Positions 26,521 to 34,867 are shown, counted from the stretch's first letter. The stretch is DNA of 64,000 nucleotides from Candidatus Mycobacterium wuenschmannii (GCF_030252325.1 NZ_CP126981.1:248001-312000), one strand, 5' to 3'. Translations and numbers: made by a program. The notes: generated from the letters alone by a model not told the origin.

Positions 26521-27660
26521 TCAGCGACCGGGTTGGAACGGCACCACCGTCGGTAGCGTCGCGCCCGGCGGCAGCACGAGGCGGCCGTTCTTGTCGATGT
26601 AGCCCGAGTGTTTGGTGGGCACCGGGAGGACGGGATTCGGGCATGGTTGGTCGCTGCCGTCTCCGCAGACGCCGCCATTGAGGTACGAGCGTTTTTGGGT
26701 GTCGGTGGGCCAGGGGTCGGCGTGCATGCCGAACCATTGCGCCGGCACGTTGTAGAGGAAGAAGAAACATGCGCTGGCGCCGGCGAAGAGGGCGAGGAAG
26801 CGCACGAATTGTTGTCGTGCAACGCCGCCCGCGACGCGGTCGAGTCCGCGTTCGACGATCGTCCGGCCCTCGTCGTCGGTGAAGTACCGCAGGCAGCACA
26901 ACGCGGTCTGGACCCCGCCCCACATCAGGCCCTCGTAGATGGGCCACTGATAGTAGTGGCCGGCGTTGATCGACACCGCTCGGATTGCGCCGGGGTAGGA
27001 GTAGAAACCGATGGGAAGCAGCAGGCACCCCTCCATCAGGAAGTCGAGCAGGATGTCGAAGGCGTACGCCACCAAGATCAAGCGCACGACGCTGATATTC
27101 GGCCAGCGCGACTGGATCTTTCGCATGACCGCGCAGCCCACAATGGTGATGAGGACGACTCCGTAGGCGTAGCCGGGGACGTTGGTCAGCAACGGCTCGG
27201 CCACTTGGCGGCCCGGCGCCTCGGGTGACACGGCGCCGGGAATCATCGCCGACCATGAACCGCGGTTGAACAGCCAGGTGTTGTAGGTACACCACGTGTT
27301 GAGGTAGTTCAGCAACGGATCCTGGAAGAACATCAACCCCGTCGACAGCACGAGCAGGCCGTCGAGGCTGATCCGCCGTTCGCGCCGCCAGGGTCGGATG
27401 AAGAACCACCAGAGGGCGACCGGCAATGCCGCCCACAGGATCGCGGCGTTCGCGATCAACGGCACCTTCATGTACATCGGCGGATCGCTGACGCCGGTCG
27501 GTACCCGGGTGAAGAACGGCCCGGTGATCCAGCGCGCCCACACGTAGATCTGCAGCAGGAGCAGGGCGCCGCCGATCGTCGCCCAGATCAGGACGGGTCG
27601 GGACGCGGCGCCAGGTGCGGTTTTCTCGGTCGATTCGCGCTCGGCGATCAGTTCGCTCAC
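26521..27660 (-). CDS. AveC spirocyclase-like integral membrane protein
   Basis: 379 residues, GTG start at 27660, about seven membrane segments. The sequence ISLDGLLVLSTGLMFFQDPLLNYLNTWCTYNTWLFNRGSW and the conserved YSYPGAIRAVSINAGHYYQWPIYEG block match the family named after AveC of avermectin biosynthesis, which forms or modifies a spiroketal. Many mycobacteria have paralogues of unknown function. It is transcribed away from the TetR gene with operator-like repeats between. The link to the Rieske cluster is by position; whether it is an enzyme or has another membrane role is unknown. Confidence 0.75.
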   Translation of the reverse strand: MSELIAERESTEKTAPGAASRPVLIWATIGGALLLLQIYVWARWITGPFFTRVPTGVSDPPMYMKVPLIANAAILWAALPVALWWFFIRPWRRERRISLDGLLVLSTGLMFFQDPLLNYLNTWCTYNTWLFNRGSWSAMIPGAVSPEAPGRQVAEPLLTNVPGYAYGVVLITIVGCAVMRKIQSRWPNISVVRLILVAYAFDILLDFLMEGCLLLPIGFYSYPGAIRAVSINAGHYYQWPIYEGLMWGGVQTALCCLRYFTDDEGRTIVERGLDRVAGGVARQQFVRFLALFAGASACFFFLYNVPAQWFGMHADPWPTDTQKRSYLNGGVCGDGSDQPCPNPVLPVPTKHSGYIDKNGRLVLPPGATLPTVVPFQPGR

Positions 27661-27698
27661 GACGGATTCTCCTCAAAGTCGACCGTGGTCGCGTTCAA

Positions 27699-27736
27699 GA
27701 TACTACCGAGTATCTGAGTATCCAAGTAGTTACTCA
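27699..27736. promoter_or_regulatory. Probable TetR operator cluster
   Basis: Between the divergent AveC-like and TetR genes there is a 16-bp palindrome, GATACT-ACCG-AGTATC (27699-27714), then TGAGTA and TACTCA arms at 27715-27720 and 27731-27736. GAGTATC occurs twice and CAAGTAGTT once, all pieces of the 16-bp element found at 23120 and 28385. This AT-rich block stands out from its GC-rich surroundings. Confidence 0.65.
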
Positions 27737-27758
27737 GAATCTGTGGCAACATTTCGGC

Positions 27759-28361
27759 ATGGTGGAGCGCTGGACCCGCGAGCGACGGATGGAGCACACG
27801 CGGTCGCTGTTGCTCGATGCGGCCGACGAGGTCTTCGCCGACAAGGGTTTCGCGGCGGCGTCGCTCGACGACATCGCCCAGGCTGCCGGCTACACCAAGG
27901 GGGCGATCTACAAGCACTTCGCCACCAAAGAGGACCTCTTCCTGGCTGTCAGCGACCGGCACTGGCGGCGCTACTTCGACAACTTTGCCGAGGTCCTGTC
28001 CGCGGCGACCGAGGTCGGGGCGCGCGAACTCGACGACGTCGCGGCGCGATGGCGACAGATCAGCCTGGAACGCGGCGCGGCCCACGCGGCCCTCGGCCAC
28101 GAGTTCGCGCTGTATCTTCTGCGCAATCCCGAAGTACGAGAACGGGTCTCGGCGAAACGGGCCGAGGTGGTCGAAGCCCTGGCGCACTACGCGGTCGAGG
28201 GCGTGGAGCGGATGGGTGGCGCGCTCCTGATTCCTCCGGCGACGTTCGCGCAGGTGCTGATCGCCACCAGCGATTCGATCGTCATCACCAGTCACCTCGA
28301 CGACGTCGACCTGTTCCGGCCGATCCTCGAGATGTACGTCTCGGCGATCAAGATGCCGTGA
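27759..28361 (+). CDS. TetR family regulator of the Rieske cluster
   Basis: 200 residues from ATG 27759. The helix-turn-helix is ASLDDIAQAAGYTKGAIYKHFATKEDLFLAV. The effector domain is not recognisable. Its position, between the AveC-like gene and the ferredoxin operon with operator-like repeats on both sides, makes it the leading candidate to control all three transcription units. A repressor released by a pathway intermediate is the default expectation. Confidence 0.9.
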   Translation: MVERWTRERRMEHTRSLLLDAADEVFADKGFAAASLDDIAQAAGYTKGAIYKHFATKEDLFLAVSDRHWRRYFDNFAEVLSAATEVGARELDDVAARWRQISLERGAAHAALGHEFALYLLRNPEVRERVSAKRAEVVEALAHYAVEGVERMGGALLIPPATFAQVLIATSDSIVITSHLDDVDLFRPILEMYVSAIKMP

Positions 28362-28384
28362 TATTCAGTACTTGAGACTAATGA

Positions 28385-28400
28385 CAAGTAGTTGATACTC
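28385..28400 (+). promoter_or_regulatory. Shared 16-bp operator element, second Rieske operon
   Basis: CAAGTAGTTGATACTC is identical, in opposite orientation, to the element at 23120-23135. It ends 8 bases before the ferredoxin ATG, so a bound protein would block translation-proximal transcription start. A related AGTACTTGAG lies about 15 bases upstream. Confidence 0.7.
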
Positions 28401-28408
28401 TAACGGGG

Positions 28409-28744
28409 ATGAGTGACTCGATCTCCACGACGAACTGCGCCGTCGAGCGCTCCGCCGACGACGAGGTGGCCACCGAGCAGGTGATCATCGAGCTTGGCAA
28501 GCAGACCGTGACGGCGCCCTACACCGCCGGCGACACGGTGCTGCAGACCGCGCGGATGGCTGGTCTCAATGCGCCGTCGTCGTGCGAAATAGGTTCCTGC
28601 GGAACATGTATGGCGCGGGTGACGCACGGCAGTGTGCGGATGCTCAACAACGACGCGCTCGAGGACGACGAACTCGAGGAGGGCTGGGTACTCACCTGCC
28701 AGTCGCTCCCGACCAGCCGCACGGTGCGGGTCGTCTACGAATGA
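28409..28744 (+). CDS. Plant-type [2Fe-2S] ferredoxin
   Basis: 111 residues with the CEIGSCGTCMARV cluster motif (C-x4-C-x2-C) and the distant fourth cysteine in VLTCQSLP. The N-terminal 30 residues are an acidic extension. It would carry electrons to the Rieske oxygenases encoded nearby. A ferredoxin reductase is not encoded in the window. It opens the second Rieske operon and overlaps the SDR gene by 4 bp. Confidence 0.93.
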   Translation: MSDSISTTNCAVERSADDEVATEQVIIELGKQTVTAPYTAGDTVLQTARMAGLNAPSSCEIGSCGTCMARVTHGSVRMLNNDALEDDELEEGWVLTCQSLPTSRTVRVVYE

Positions 28745-29484
28745 GCAGGGTTGCGGTTGTCACCGGTGGCGCCTCGGGAATGGGCGAGGCGACCTGTCAC
28801 GAGTTGGGGCGACGCGGGCTGAAGGTCGCCGTCCTCGACGTCAATGAGGCTGCCGCGCAACGGGTCACCGCCGACCTGCGGAGCGATGGTGTCACCGCGG
28901 TCGGGGTGGGCGTCGACGTCACCGACCGCACCGGGGTCGAGCATGCATTCGAAAAGGTCCGCGGCGAACTCGGCCCGGTGACCGTGCTGGTGACCAGCGC
29001 CGGCCAATTCGGATACTCCGCCTTCGCCGACATCACCACCGAATCATGGTCGCGCATCATCGATGTCAACCTGACCGGCACATTTCATTGCTGTCAGGTT
29101 GCGCTGCCCGACATGGTGGACGCCCAGTGGGGCAGGATCGTGATGATCTCCTCGTCGAGCGCGCAGCGCGGCTCTCCGTTCGCCGCCCACTACGCGGCGT
29201 CCAAGGGCGCGGTGATCACCCTGACGAAATCGCTGGCCCGGGAATACGCCACCCAGGGGATCACGGTCAACAACATCCCGCCGTCGGGCATCGAGACCCC
29301 CATGCAGCACCAGGGACAGGCGGCCGGATACCTGCCCTCCAGCGAGCAGATGGCCAGCAACATCCCGCTGGGCTATCTGGGGACGGGAGCGGATATCGCT
29401 GCCGCGGTGGGGTTTCTGTGCTCCGAGGAAGCTCGCTACATCACCGGCCAGGTGCTCGGCGTCAACGGCGGAGCGGTGATGTGA
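28741..29484 (+). CDS. Short-chain dehydrogenase/reductase
   Basis: 247 residues from ATG 28741. Cofactor site TGGASGMGE, aspartate after beta-2 (AVLDVNEAA, suggesting NAD(H)), SAG in the fourth strand, catalytic Ser in MISSSSAQ and the YAASK pair. It most likely oxidises an alcohol or dihydrodiol made by the Rieske oxygenase, but only position supports that. Overlaps the ferredoxin stop and lies 16 bp before Rieske copy 2. Confidence 0.95.
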   Translation: MSRVAVVTGGASGMGEATCHELGRRGLKVAVLDVNEAAAQRVTADLRSDGVTAVGVGVDVTDRTGVEHAFEKVRGELGPVTVLVTSAGQFGYSAFADITTESWSRIIDVNLTGTFHCCQVALPDMVDAQWGRIVMISSSSAQRGSPFAAHYAASKGAVITLTKSLAREYATQGITVNNIPPSGIETPMQHQGQAAGYLPSSEQMASNIPLGYLGTGADIAAAVGFLCSEEARYITGQVLGVNGGAVM

Positions 29485-29500
29485 CGACGACGAGGAGGTT

Positions 29501-30766
29501 GTGATGACGAGGGCAGGTCGGCCGGCGGAGGGCTCCTGGACCGAGCACTATCCCGACCTGGGCACCGGGCCCGTCTCGTTCAAGGACTCGACGTCACGAG
29601 AGTTCTACGAGCTGGAGCGCGAGGCGATCTTCAAACGCGCCTGGCTCAACGTCGCCCGCATCGAAGAACTGCCGCGCGTCGGCAGCTACCTGACCAAAGA
29701 GATTGAAATCGTCGGCGCCTCAGTGATTCTGGTGAAGGGCAAGGACGAGCGGATCCGCGCGTTCTACAACGTGTGCCGCCACCGCGGAAACAAGCTGGTG
29801 TGGAACGACTATCCCGGCGACGAGACACGTGGGACGTGCCGCCAATTCACCTGCAAGTACCACGGCTGGCGCTACGACCTCGAGGGTGCGCTGAAGTTCG
29901 TCCAGCAGGAGTCGGAGTTCTTCGACCTCGACCCCGCCGAATACGGCCTGCGCCCAGTGCTTTGCGACGTGTGGAACGGCTTCGTCTTCATCAACTTCGA
30001 CCCCGAGCCGCGGCAGGACCTGCGCGAGTTTCTCGGGCCGATGATCACCGCACTCGACTGCTACCCATTCGACAAGCTCACCGAGCGCTACGACTGGGTC
30101 GCACACAACAACAGCAACTGGAAGATCTTCGCCGACGCCTTCCAGGAGTACTACCACGTTCCGTCGCTGCACTCGCAGCAGGTGCCGTCGGAGGTGCGCG
30201 ACCCGAACGCTGGATTCACCTGTGGCCATTTCCAACTCGACGGGCCGCACCGACTGGTGTCGACGGCGGGTCGGCGCCGTTGGCTGCTGCCGCCGGAGTA
30301 CATGTATCCGATAGAGCGCGCCACCCGCAGCGGCCTCGTCGGGCCATGGCGCACACCGGATATCGGCGAACTGCCGGCCGGCCTCAACCCCGGTGGAATC
30401 GAACCCTGGGGGATCAGCAATTTTCAGATCTTCCCTAACATCGAGATCCTGATCTACGGCGGCTGGTACCTGCTCTACCGCTACTGGCCGACGTCGCACA
30501 ACACGCATCGCTTCGAGGCCTACACCTACTTCCATCCGGCGCGCACCGTGCGCGAACGCGTCGAGCACGAGGTCGCGTCGGTGGTGTTGAAGGAATTCGC
30601 CTTGCAGGACGCGGGCATGCTCGGCGGCACGCAGGCCGCCCTGGAATACGGAATCGTTGACGACTTCCCGCTCAACGATCAGGAGATCCTGGTCCGCCAT
30701 CTGCACAAGGTGGTCGTCGACTGGGTGGAGGCATACCGCCACGAGTACGCCGGCGTGGAGGTGTGA
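29501..30766 (+). CDS. Rieske non-haem iron oxygenase, alpha subunit (copy 2)
   Basis: 421 residues; GTG 29501 and ATG 29504 are adjacent and both follow GAGGAGG. It is a clear paralogue of copy 1: same GSWTEHYP.LGTGPVS opening, ELEREAIFKRAWLNV and DGPHRLVST. Rieske ligands are Cys92, His94, Cys118 and His121, with the same 23-residue loop and extra Cys113. The iron site is DAFQEYYHVPSLH. Differences cluster in the middle of the catalytic domain (residues about 225-275), so the two may act on different intermediates. The companion gene overlaps its stop. Confidence 0.95.
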   Translation: MMTRAGRPAEGSWTEHYPDLGTGPVSFKDSTSREFYELEREAIFKRAWLNVARIEELPRVGSYLTKEIEIVGASVILVKGKDERIRAFYNVCRHRGNKLVWNDYPGDETRGTCRQFTCKYHGWRYDLEGALKFVQQESEFFDLDPAEYGLRPVLCDVWNGFVFINFDPEPRQDLREFLGPMITALDCYPFDKLTERYDWVAHNNSNWKIFADAFQEYYHVPSLHSQQVPSEVRDPNAGFTCGHFQLDGPHRLVSTAGRRRWLLPPEYMYPIERATRSGLVGPWRTPDIGELPAGLNPGGIEPWGISNFQIFPNIEILIYGGWYLLYRYWPTSHNTHRFEAYTYFHPARTVRERVEHEVASVVLKEFALQDAGMLGGTQAALEYGIVDDFPLNDQEILVRHLHKVVVDWVEAYRHEYAGVEV

Positions 30767-31104
30767 GCATGCCAGAAGCTTTGCTGCCCAGCGCATTCGC
30801 TGAACTCGAGAGCTACGCGCAGCGGTGGTGCCTGGCGACCGAGACCGAGCGGTGGGATGCCCGCGTCAATGCATCGATGCCCGAACTGCATGAGTTCTAC
30901 GACGCATTCTTCCCACGGCTGGAAGAGGCCATCGAGTACTGCGACAAATTCCCCCTCGACGACCTGCCCGACGACGTCCTGCACCTGCTGCACATGATCT
31001 ATTCGCTGATCATGGTCGCGATGGCGGTCGAGATCATGCACCAGCCGGCCCCCGTCGACGCCGCCGACGCGGTGATGATCCGCACCGGTGAACCGATTCC
31101 GTGA
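30763..31104 (+). CDS. Small companion protein of Rieske oxygenase (copy 2)
   Basis: 113 residues from GTG 30763 (GTGA overlap with the oxygenase) or 111 from ATG 30769. It aligns over its whole length with the copy at 24473; shared landmarks are WCL..E.ER, FYDA, EEA, YCDKF.LDDLPDDV and IMV. Helical, no cysteine cluster, no signal. The repetition of the oxygenase-companion pair shows that duplication involved the pair and that the two have stayed together. Confidence 0.85.
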   Translation: MSMPEALLPSAFAELESYAQRWCLATETERWDARVNASMPELHEFYDAFFPRLEEAIEYCDKFPLDDLPDDVLHLLHMIYSLIMVAMAVEIMHQPAPVDAADAVMIRTGEPIP

Positions 31105-31153
31105 CCAAATACCCACCCGCGCAAGCTATATACCCCCGCCGAAAGGAGCGACC

Positions 31154-31999
31154 ATGAGTCTGCTCACGATCGCCAAACTGACCGACTCGGTCGGCGCCGA
31201 GGTTATCGGCCTGGAACCCGCCACGCTGGCTCACGACGACTCCGTCGGCCAGTCGGTGCTGGATGCCCTGGAGGACAACGGTGTTCTGGTCTTCCGCGGT
31301 CTGCAACTCGACCCGGCGGCTCAGGTCACGTTCTGCCGCCACCTCGGCGAGATCGACCACTCCTCCGACGGGCACCATCCGGTGCCGGGGATCTACCCGA
31401 TCACCTTAGACAAATCCAAGAACGCATCTGCCGCCTACCTGAAGGCGACCTTCGACTGGCACATCGATGGCTGCACGCCACTGGACGACGCGTGCCCGCA
31501 GAAGGCCACGGTGCTCTCCGCCCTGCAGGTTGCCGAGCGGGGCGGTGAGACCGAATTCGCCAACTCCTACGCCGCCTACGACGCGCTGACCGAGGACGAG
31601 CAGACGCGCTACTCCTCAGTGCGCGTGGTGCATTCGCTGGAGGCGTCGCAGAGCCGGGTCTACCCGAATCCGACACCGGAGCAGGTCGAACGGTGGCGAT
31701 CTCGTCGGGTACACGAGCACCCGTTGGTGTGGACGCATCGCAGCGGTCGGAAGTCGTTGGTGTTGGGCGCATCCGCCGACTACATCGTCGGCATGGACCG
31801 CGACGCCGGCCGCGCGCTGCTCGACGACCTGCTGTCGCGAGCGACGTTGCCGGACAAGGTCTACCGCCATACCTGGTCGATCGGAGACACCGTCATCTGG
31901 GACAACCGCGGAGTGCTGCACCGTGCGGCACCGTACGACCCCGACTCGCAGCGCGAAATGCTGCGCACCACCGTTCTCGGCGACGAGCCGATCGAATAG
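31154..31999 (+). CDS. TauD/TfdA-family Fe(II)/2-oxoglutarate dioxygenase
   Basis: 281 residues from ATG 31154 with AAAGGAG upstream. The iron ligands are His103 and Asp105 in FDWHIDGC, and a distal His in WDNRGVLHRAAPYDP, followed by the 2-oxoglutarate Arg in REMLRTT. Family members cleave or hydroxylate sulfonates, phenoxyacids and similar acids. It is probably the fifth gene of the second Rieske operon, 49 bp after the companion gene. Confidence 0.93.
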   Translation: MSLLTIAKLTDSVGAEVIGLEPATLAHDDSVGQSVLDALEDNGVLVFRGLQLDPAAQVTFCRHLGEIDHSSDGHHPVPGIYPITLDKSKNASAAYLKATFDWHIDGCTPLDDACPQKATVLSALQVAERGGETEFANSYAAYDALTEDEQTRYSSVRVVHSLEASQSRVYPNPTPEQVERWRSRRVHEHPLVWTHRSGRKSLVLGASADYIVGMDRDAGRALLDDLLSRATLPDKVYRHTWSIGDTVIWDNRGVLHRAAPYDPDSQREMLRTTVLGDEPIE

Positions 32000-32012
32000 A
32001 AGGACGACGCCC

Positions 32013-32831
32013 ATGTCGACAAGCCTGCCGGAACTTGCCCACCCCGACCTGACCCATCCGGACCTGGCCCGGCCGTTCGCGCCCCACCGGCTGAAGATCT
32101 ACGCGGTGATGTTCTCCTTCGTGGGGGCGGTGTTCGTCTTCATGACGATCGGCTCCGGCGTCGGGCTCATCAAGCCGACGATGACGGTGGACATCATCGC
32201 CAACCTCATCTTCGGCATCCCCGTCATCATCCTGCCATTCATCATGCTGTGGAAAGCGCCGGGCGAGAACCGATCCCGGCTGTCACTGGCGGCCGAGCTG
32301 GTCATGGTCTACATCCCGCTGACTGCAGGAAGTCAACTCACCTACGAGCTGCCGTTCCTCCTCGGTCACCCATTTCACCTGTGGCAGAACATCACCGACC
32401 CGGGGTGGCGTTGGCTGTGGTGGCAGTGGGGACTTGCCGACACCCGCTATCGCAGCGACAACAACTGGGTCTTCGGTGTCGAATTCGGGGCGGTGCTGGT
32501 CGGCATCGTGTTGTACGTGGTGTGGATGAAGATGCTGCGCCGCGACCAGCCGGACGAGTCGCGCATCCGTTGCCTGTGGCTGACGTTCTTCGGCACCTCG
32601 GTCCTGATCGCCGGCACCACTGCGTATTACGTCGCCGAATTCCGGGCCGGGTTCGGCGACATCGGCCAGGGCGCATTCGGCCTGTGGTTCAAGTTCATCG
32701 GCGAGAATGTCCCGTACATGATCCTGCCGTTCGTCGTGCTGTATGCGATTTACTATCTCGTCGACCACCTGACCCGGCAGGCCGGAGTCGCCGCGGCACT
32801 GGAGACGGCGCCAGAATCTGTCGCCGACTGA
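32013..32831 (+). CDS. Polytopic membrane protein of unknown function
   Basis: 272 residues from ATG 32013. About six membrane segments, first near residue 30. Between segments lie aromatic-rich loops (FHLWQNITDPGWRWLWWQWG). Charged residues inside or next to helices (YELPFLLGHPF; VEFGAVLVG; YYVAEFRAG) suggest binding or catalysis rather than a simple anchor. A distant likeness to emopamil-binding/EXPERA sterol isomerases crossed my mind but is not supported by a motif. It follows the TauD gene by 13 bp. Confidence 0.75.
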   Translation: MSTSLPELAHPDLTHPDLARPFAPHRLKIYAVMFSFVGAVFVFMTIGSGVGLIKPTMTVDIIANLIFGIPVIILPFIMLWKAPGENRSRLSLAAELVMVYIPLTAGSQLTYELPFLLGHPFHLWQNITDPGWRWLWWQWGLADTRYRSDNNWVFGVEFGAVLVGIVLYVVWMKMLRRDQPDESRIRCLWLTFFGTSVLIAGTTAYYVAEFRAGFGDIGQGAFGLWFKFIGENVPYMILPFVVLYAIYYLVDHLTRQAGVAAALETAPESVAD

Positions 32832-32895
32832 AGCGCGGCGTCGCCGCAGGTCAAACCTTGCCATGTGACGTCGAAGGTGGAAACGTACGTCAGCG

Positions 32896-33741
32896 ATGAC
32901 GAGCATCGGCGATCGGCTTCGCGAACAATCGGTGGATACCGTGCTCGGCCGAATTCGGCTGCAGGTCGGGGGATCTGGATCGCCGATTCTGTTCTGGCCG
33001 AGCCTGCTCATGACCGGCGACATGTGGCATGGCGTGGCCGGCGATCTCATCGACCGCCACCAGGTGGTGCTCATCGATCCGCCGGGCCAGGGCGGTAGCC
33101 AAGAGCTCGACGATTTTTTCAGCTTCGACGACTGCGCCCGCTGCGTGGCCGACATTCTCGACGGCCTCGGTCTCGACAAGGCCCACTTCGTCGGCAACTC
33201 GTGGGGCGGCATGATCGGTGCGACTTTCGCGGCGGCGTACCCCGGGCGGGTCGGGGGATCGGTGCTGATGAACTGCACTGCCGGCCGTGCCGGCCTGCGG
33301 CAGAAGGTTGAGTTCGCGATCCTGCTTCAGGTGGCGAAGTGGACGGGCGGCATCGGGGCGTTGCTGAATCGTTCTGTGCTGAAAGCGTTCTTGGGGCCAA
33401 CCACCTTCCGGGAGCGCCCCGAGGTGGTGGCGCACGTGACCAATACGGTGAAGTCGGTCAATATCGCCTCTGCTTCCTGGGCGGTGAAGAGTGTCGTGCC
33501 GCGCCGGCCGGACCAGCGGCCGACGTTAGGCCGCATCCGCACTCCGGTGCTCGTCGTCGGTGGCGCCGAGGACGCTACCTTTCCGCCCCAGGACGCGATC
33601 GACATGGCCAAGGGCATCCCCAGTGCATCTGTTCGGGTCCTGGACGGGGTCGCACACCTGGCCGGCCTGGAGAACCCACCGCTGGTGAGCACGCTGGTCG
33701 AGCAATTCTTGGACAGCCAAAGCGGCTCCGCCGCAACCTAA
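32896..33741 (+). CDS. Alpha/beta hydrolase
   Basis: 281 residues from ATG 32896. Nucleophile elbow GNSWGG, acid in VVGGAEDATFP and histidine in GVAHLAGLE form the expected triad; the oxyanion region is FWPSLLMTGDMW. Similar proteins hydrolyse C-C bonds or esters at the end of ring-degradation pathways. It is 64 bp after the membrane-protein gene, perhaps still in the same operon, and converges on lppZ. Confidence 0.9.
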   Translation: MTSIGDRLREQSVDTVLGRIRLQVGGSGSPILFWPSLLMTGDMWHGVAGDLIDRHQVVLIDPPGQGGSQELDDFFSFDDCARCVADILDGLGLDKAHFVGNSWGGMIGATFAAAYPGRVGGSVLMNCTAGRAGLRQKVEFAILLQVAKWTGGIGALLNRSVLKAFLGPTTFRERPEVVAHVTNTVKSVNIASASWAVKSVVPRRPDQRPTLGRIRTPVLVVGGAEDATFPPQDAIDMAKGIPSASVRVLDGVAHLAGLENPPLVSTLVEQFLDSQSGSAAT

Positions 33742-33745
33742 CTGG

Positions 33746-34867
33746 TTAGGTCTTGTCTTCGTTGGCCCGCGGGAAGCCGCCGCCCTGCGGGAACAGTGGG
33801 AACACCACATCGTCGAGTTTCATGGCGTCGCCGCTGGTCTTGTTGATCGTGTCACCCCAGATGTTGCCGTCGGGCGACATTTTCAGCGCCCACGCGTGGC
33901 CGTGAGTGTCCTGACGGACCACATCCGGCTGGCCGGTCACGGCGCCGGTGCCCTGCGCCAGGTGCAGCGCGACCGTCTGCTTGGTGTTCACCAGGTTCAG
34001 CAGCACCGTGCCGTCCAGCGCCGAACAGCCGGCGACGCCGGGCCGGTCCGGCCAGGTCCACACCGTGGATACCTTGGAGTCCTTGGTGATTCGCTGCAAC
34101 CGGTCGGCGGTGGGCGTGCGGTCCGCGATAAACAGCGATCCGTCGACCGGGTCGGTGCACATGCCGCCACCGACCCCGATGCCGCTCAGCGCGGTCGTCG
34201 GCGGCGACGGGTTCAGCGTGGTGGGCTGCTCGAGGCGAATCACCTTGCCCGCCAACGACGCCGGGTCGTTGGCCGCCCCAGGGTTACCGGCGTCGCCGGT
34301 CATCACAACCAGCGTCGTCGGGCTGGTGAACAACATGGCGCCGGTATTTCCCATGGGCCCCTTGGGAATTCCGGTCAGGATGTCCTTGGGGGTGTCGCCG
34401 TCGGCGATCCGGATCACTCGGTTGTCGGTGGGCGTGCTGATGTAGGCGTACATCAACCGGTCCTGCGTGTAGGTCGGCGAGAGCACGATGTCCATCAGGC
34501 CGCCGTCGCCGGCCGCGTCGACGGGGATCACCAGCTTCACCTTGGGCTCGGCGCTGACCGACACCTCCTTGACCGCGCCGGTCGTGCGCTCGGCCACCAA
34601 CGCCGACTTGCTGTCGGGCTGCATGAGCAGGCCGCTGGTGCTTTCCAGGCAGCCCTGCATCACGCCGGGCGCGGGGCATTCCTTGGGGAACGGCTTGTCG
34701 GGCAGCGGCGGGGGAGGAGGCGGTGACGAACTCGGCGCACCATGCCGCTCGGGTTCGGTGGTGAACGGCTGCGACGCCGTGTCGTTGAACTGGGCGCAGC
34801 CAGCCAGAACCAGCATCGTCGAGCAGAGCACAGGCACACCGCGCCGACCCGACCACCACAACCGCAT
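33746..34867 (-). CDS. lppZ: LppZ-like lipoprotein with beta-propeller domain
   Basis: 373 residues from ATG 34867; an upstream ATG at 34897 gives 383. The signal peptide ends in a lipobox (LVLAGC), then a proline-rich spacer, then repeated beta-propeller strands similar to PQQ-type sugar dehydrogenases (DAAGDGGLMDIVLSPTY; DRLMYAYIST). Rv3006 (lppZ) has the same build and the same DoxX neighbour. PQQ-binding residues cannot be confirmed. It would sit on the outer face of the cytoplasmic membrane. Confidence 0.85.
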   Translation of the reverse strand: MRLWWSGRRGVPVLCSTMLVLAGCAQFNDTASQPFTTEPERHGAPSSSPPPPPPLPDKPFPKECPAPGVMQGCLESTSGLLMQPDSKSALVAERTTGAVKEVSVSAEPKVKLVIPVDAAGDGGLMDIVLSPTYTQDRLMYAYISTPTDNRVIRIADGDTPKDILTGIPKGPMGNTGAMLFTSPTTLVVMTGDAGNPGAANDPASLAGKVIRLEQPTTLNPSPPTTALSGIGVGGGMCTDPVDGSLFIADRTPTADRLQRITKDSKVSTVWTWPDRPGVAGCSALDGTVLLNLVNTKQTVALHLAQGTGAVTGQPDVVRQDTHGHAWALKMSPDGNIWGDTINKTSGDAMKLDDVVFPLFPQGGGFPRANEDKT

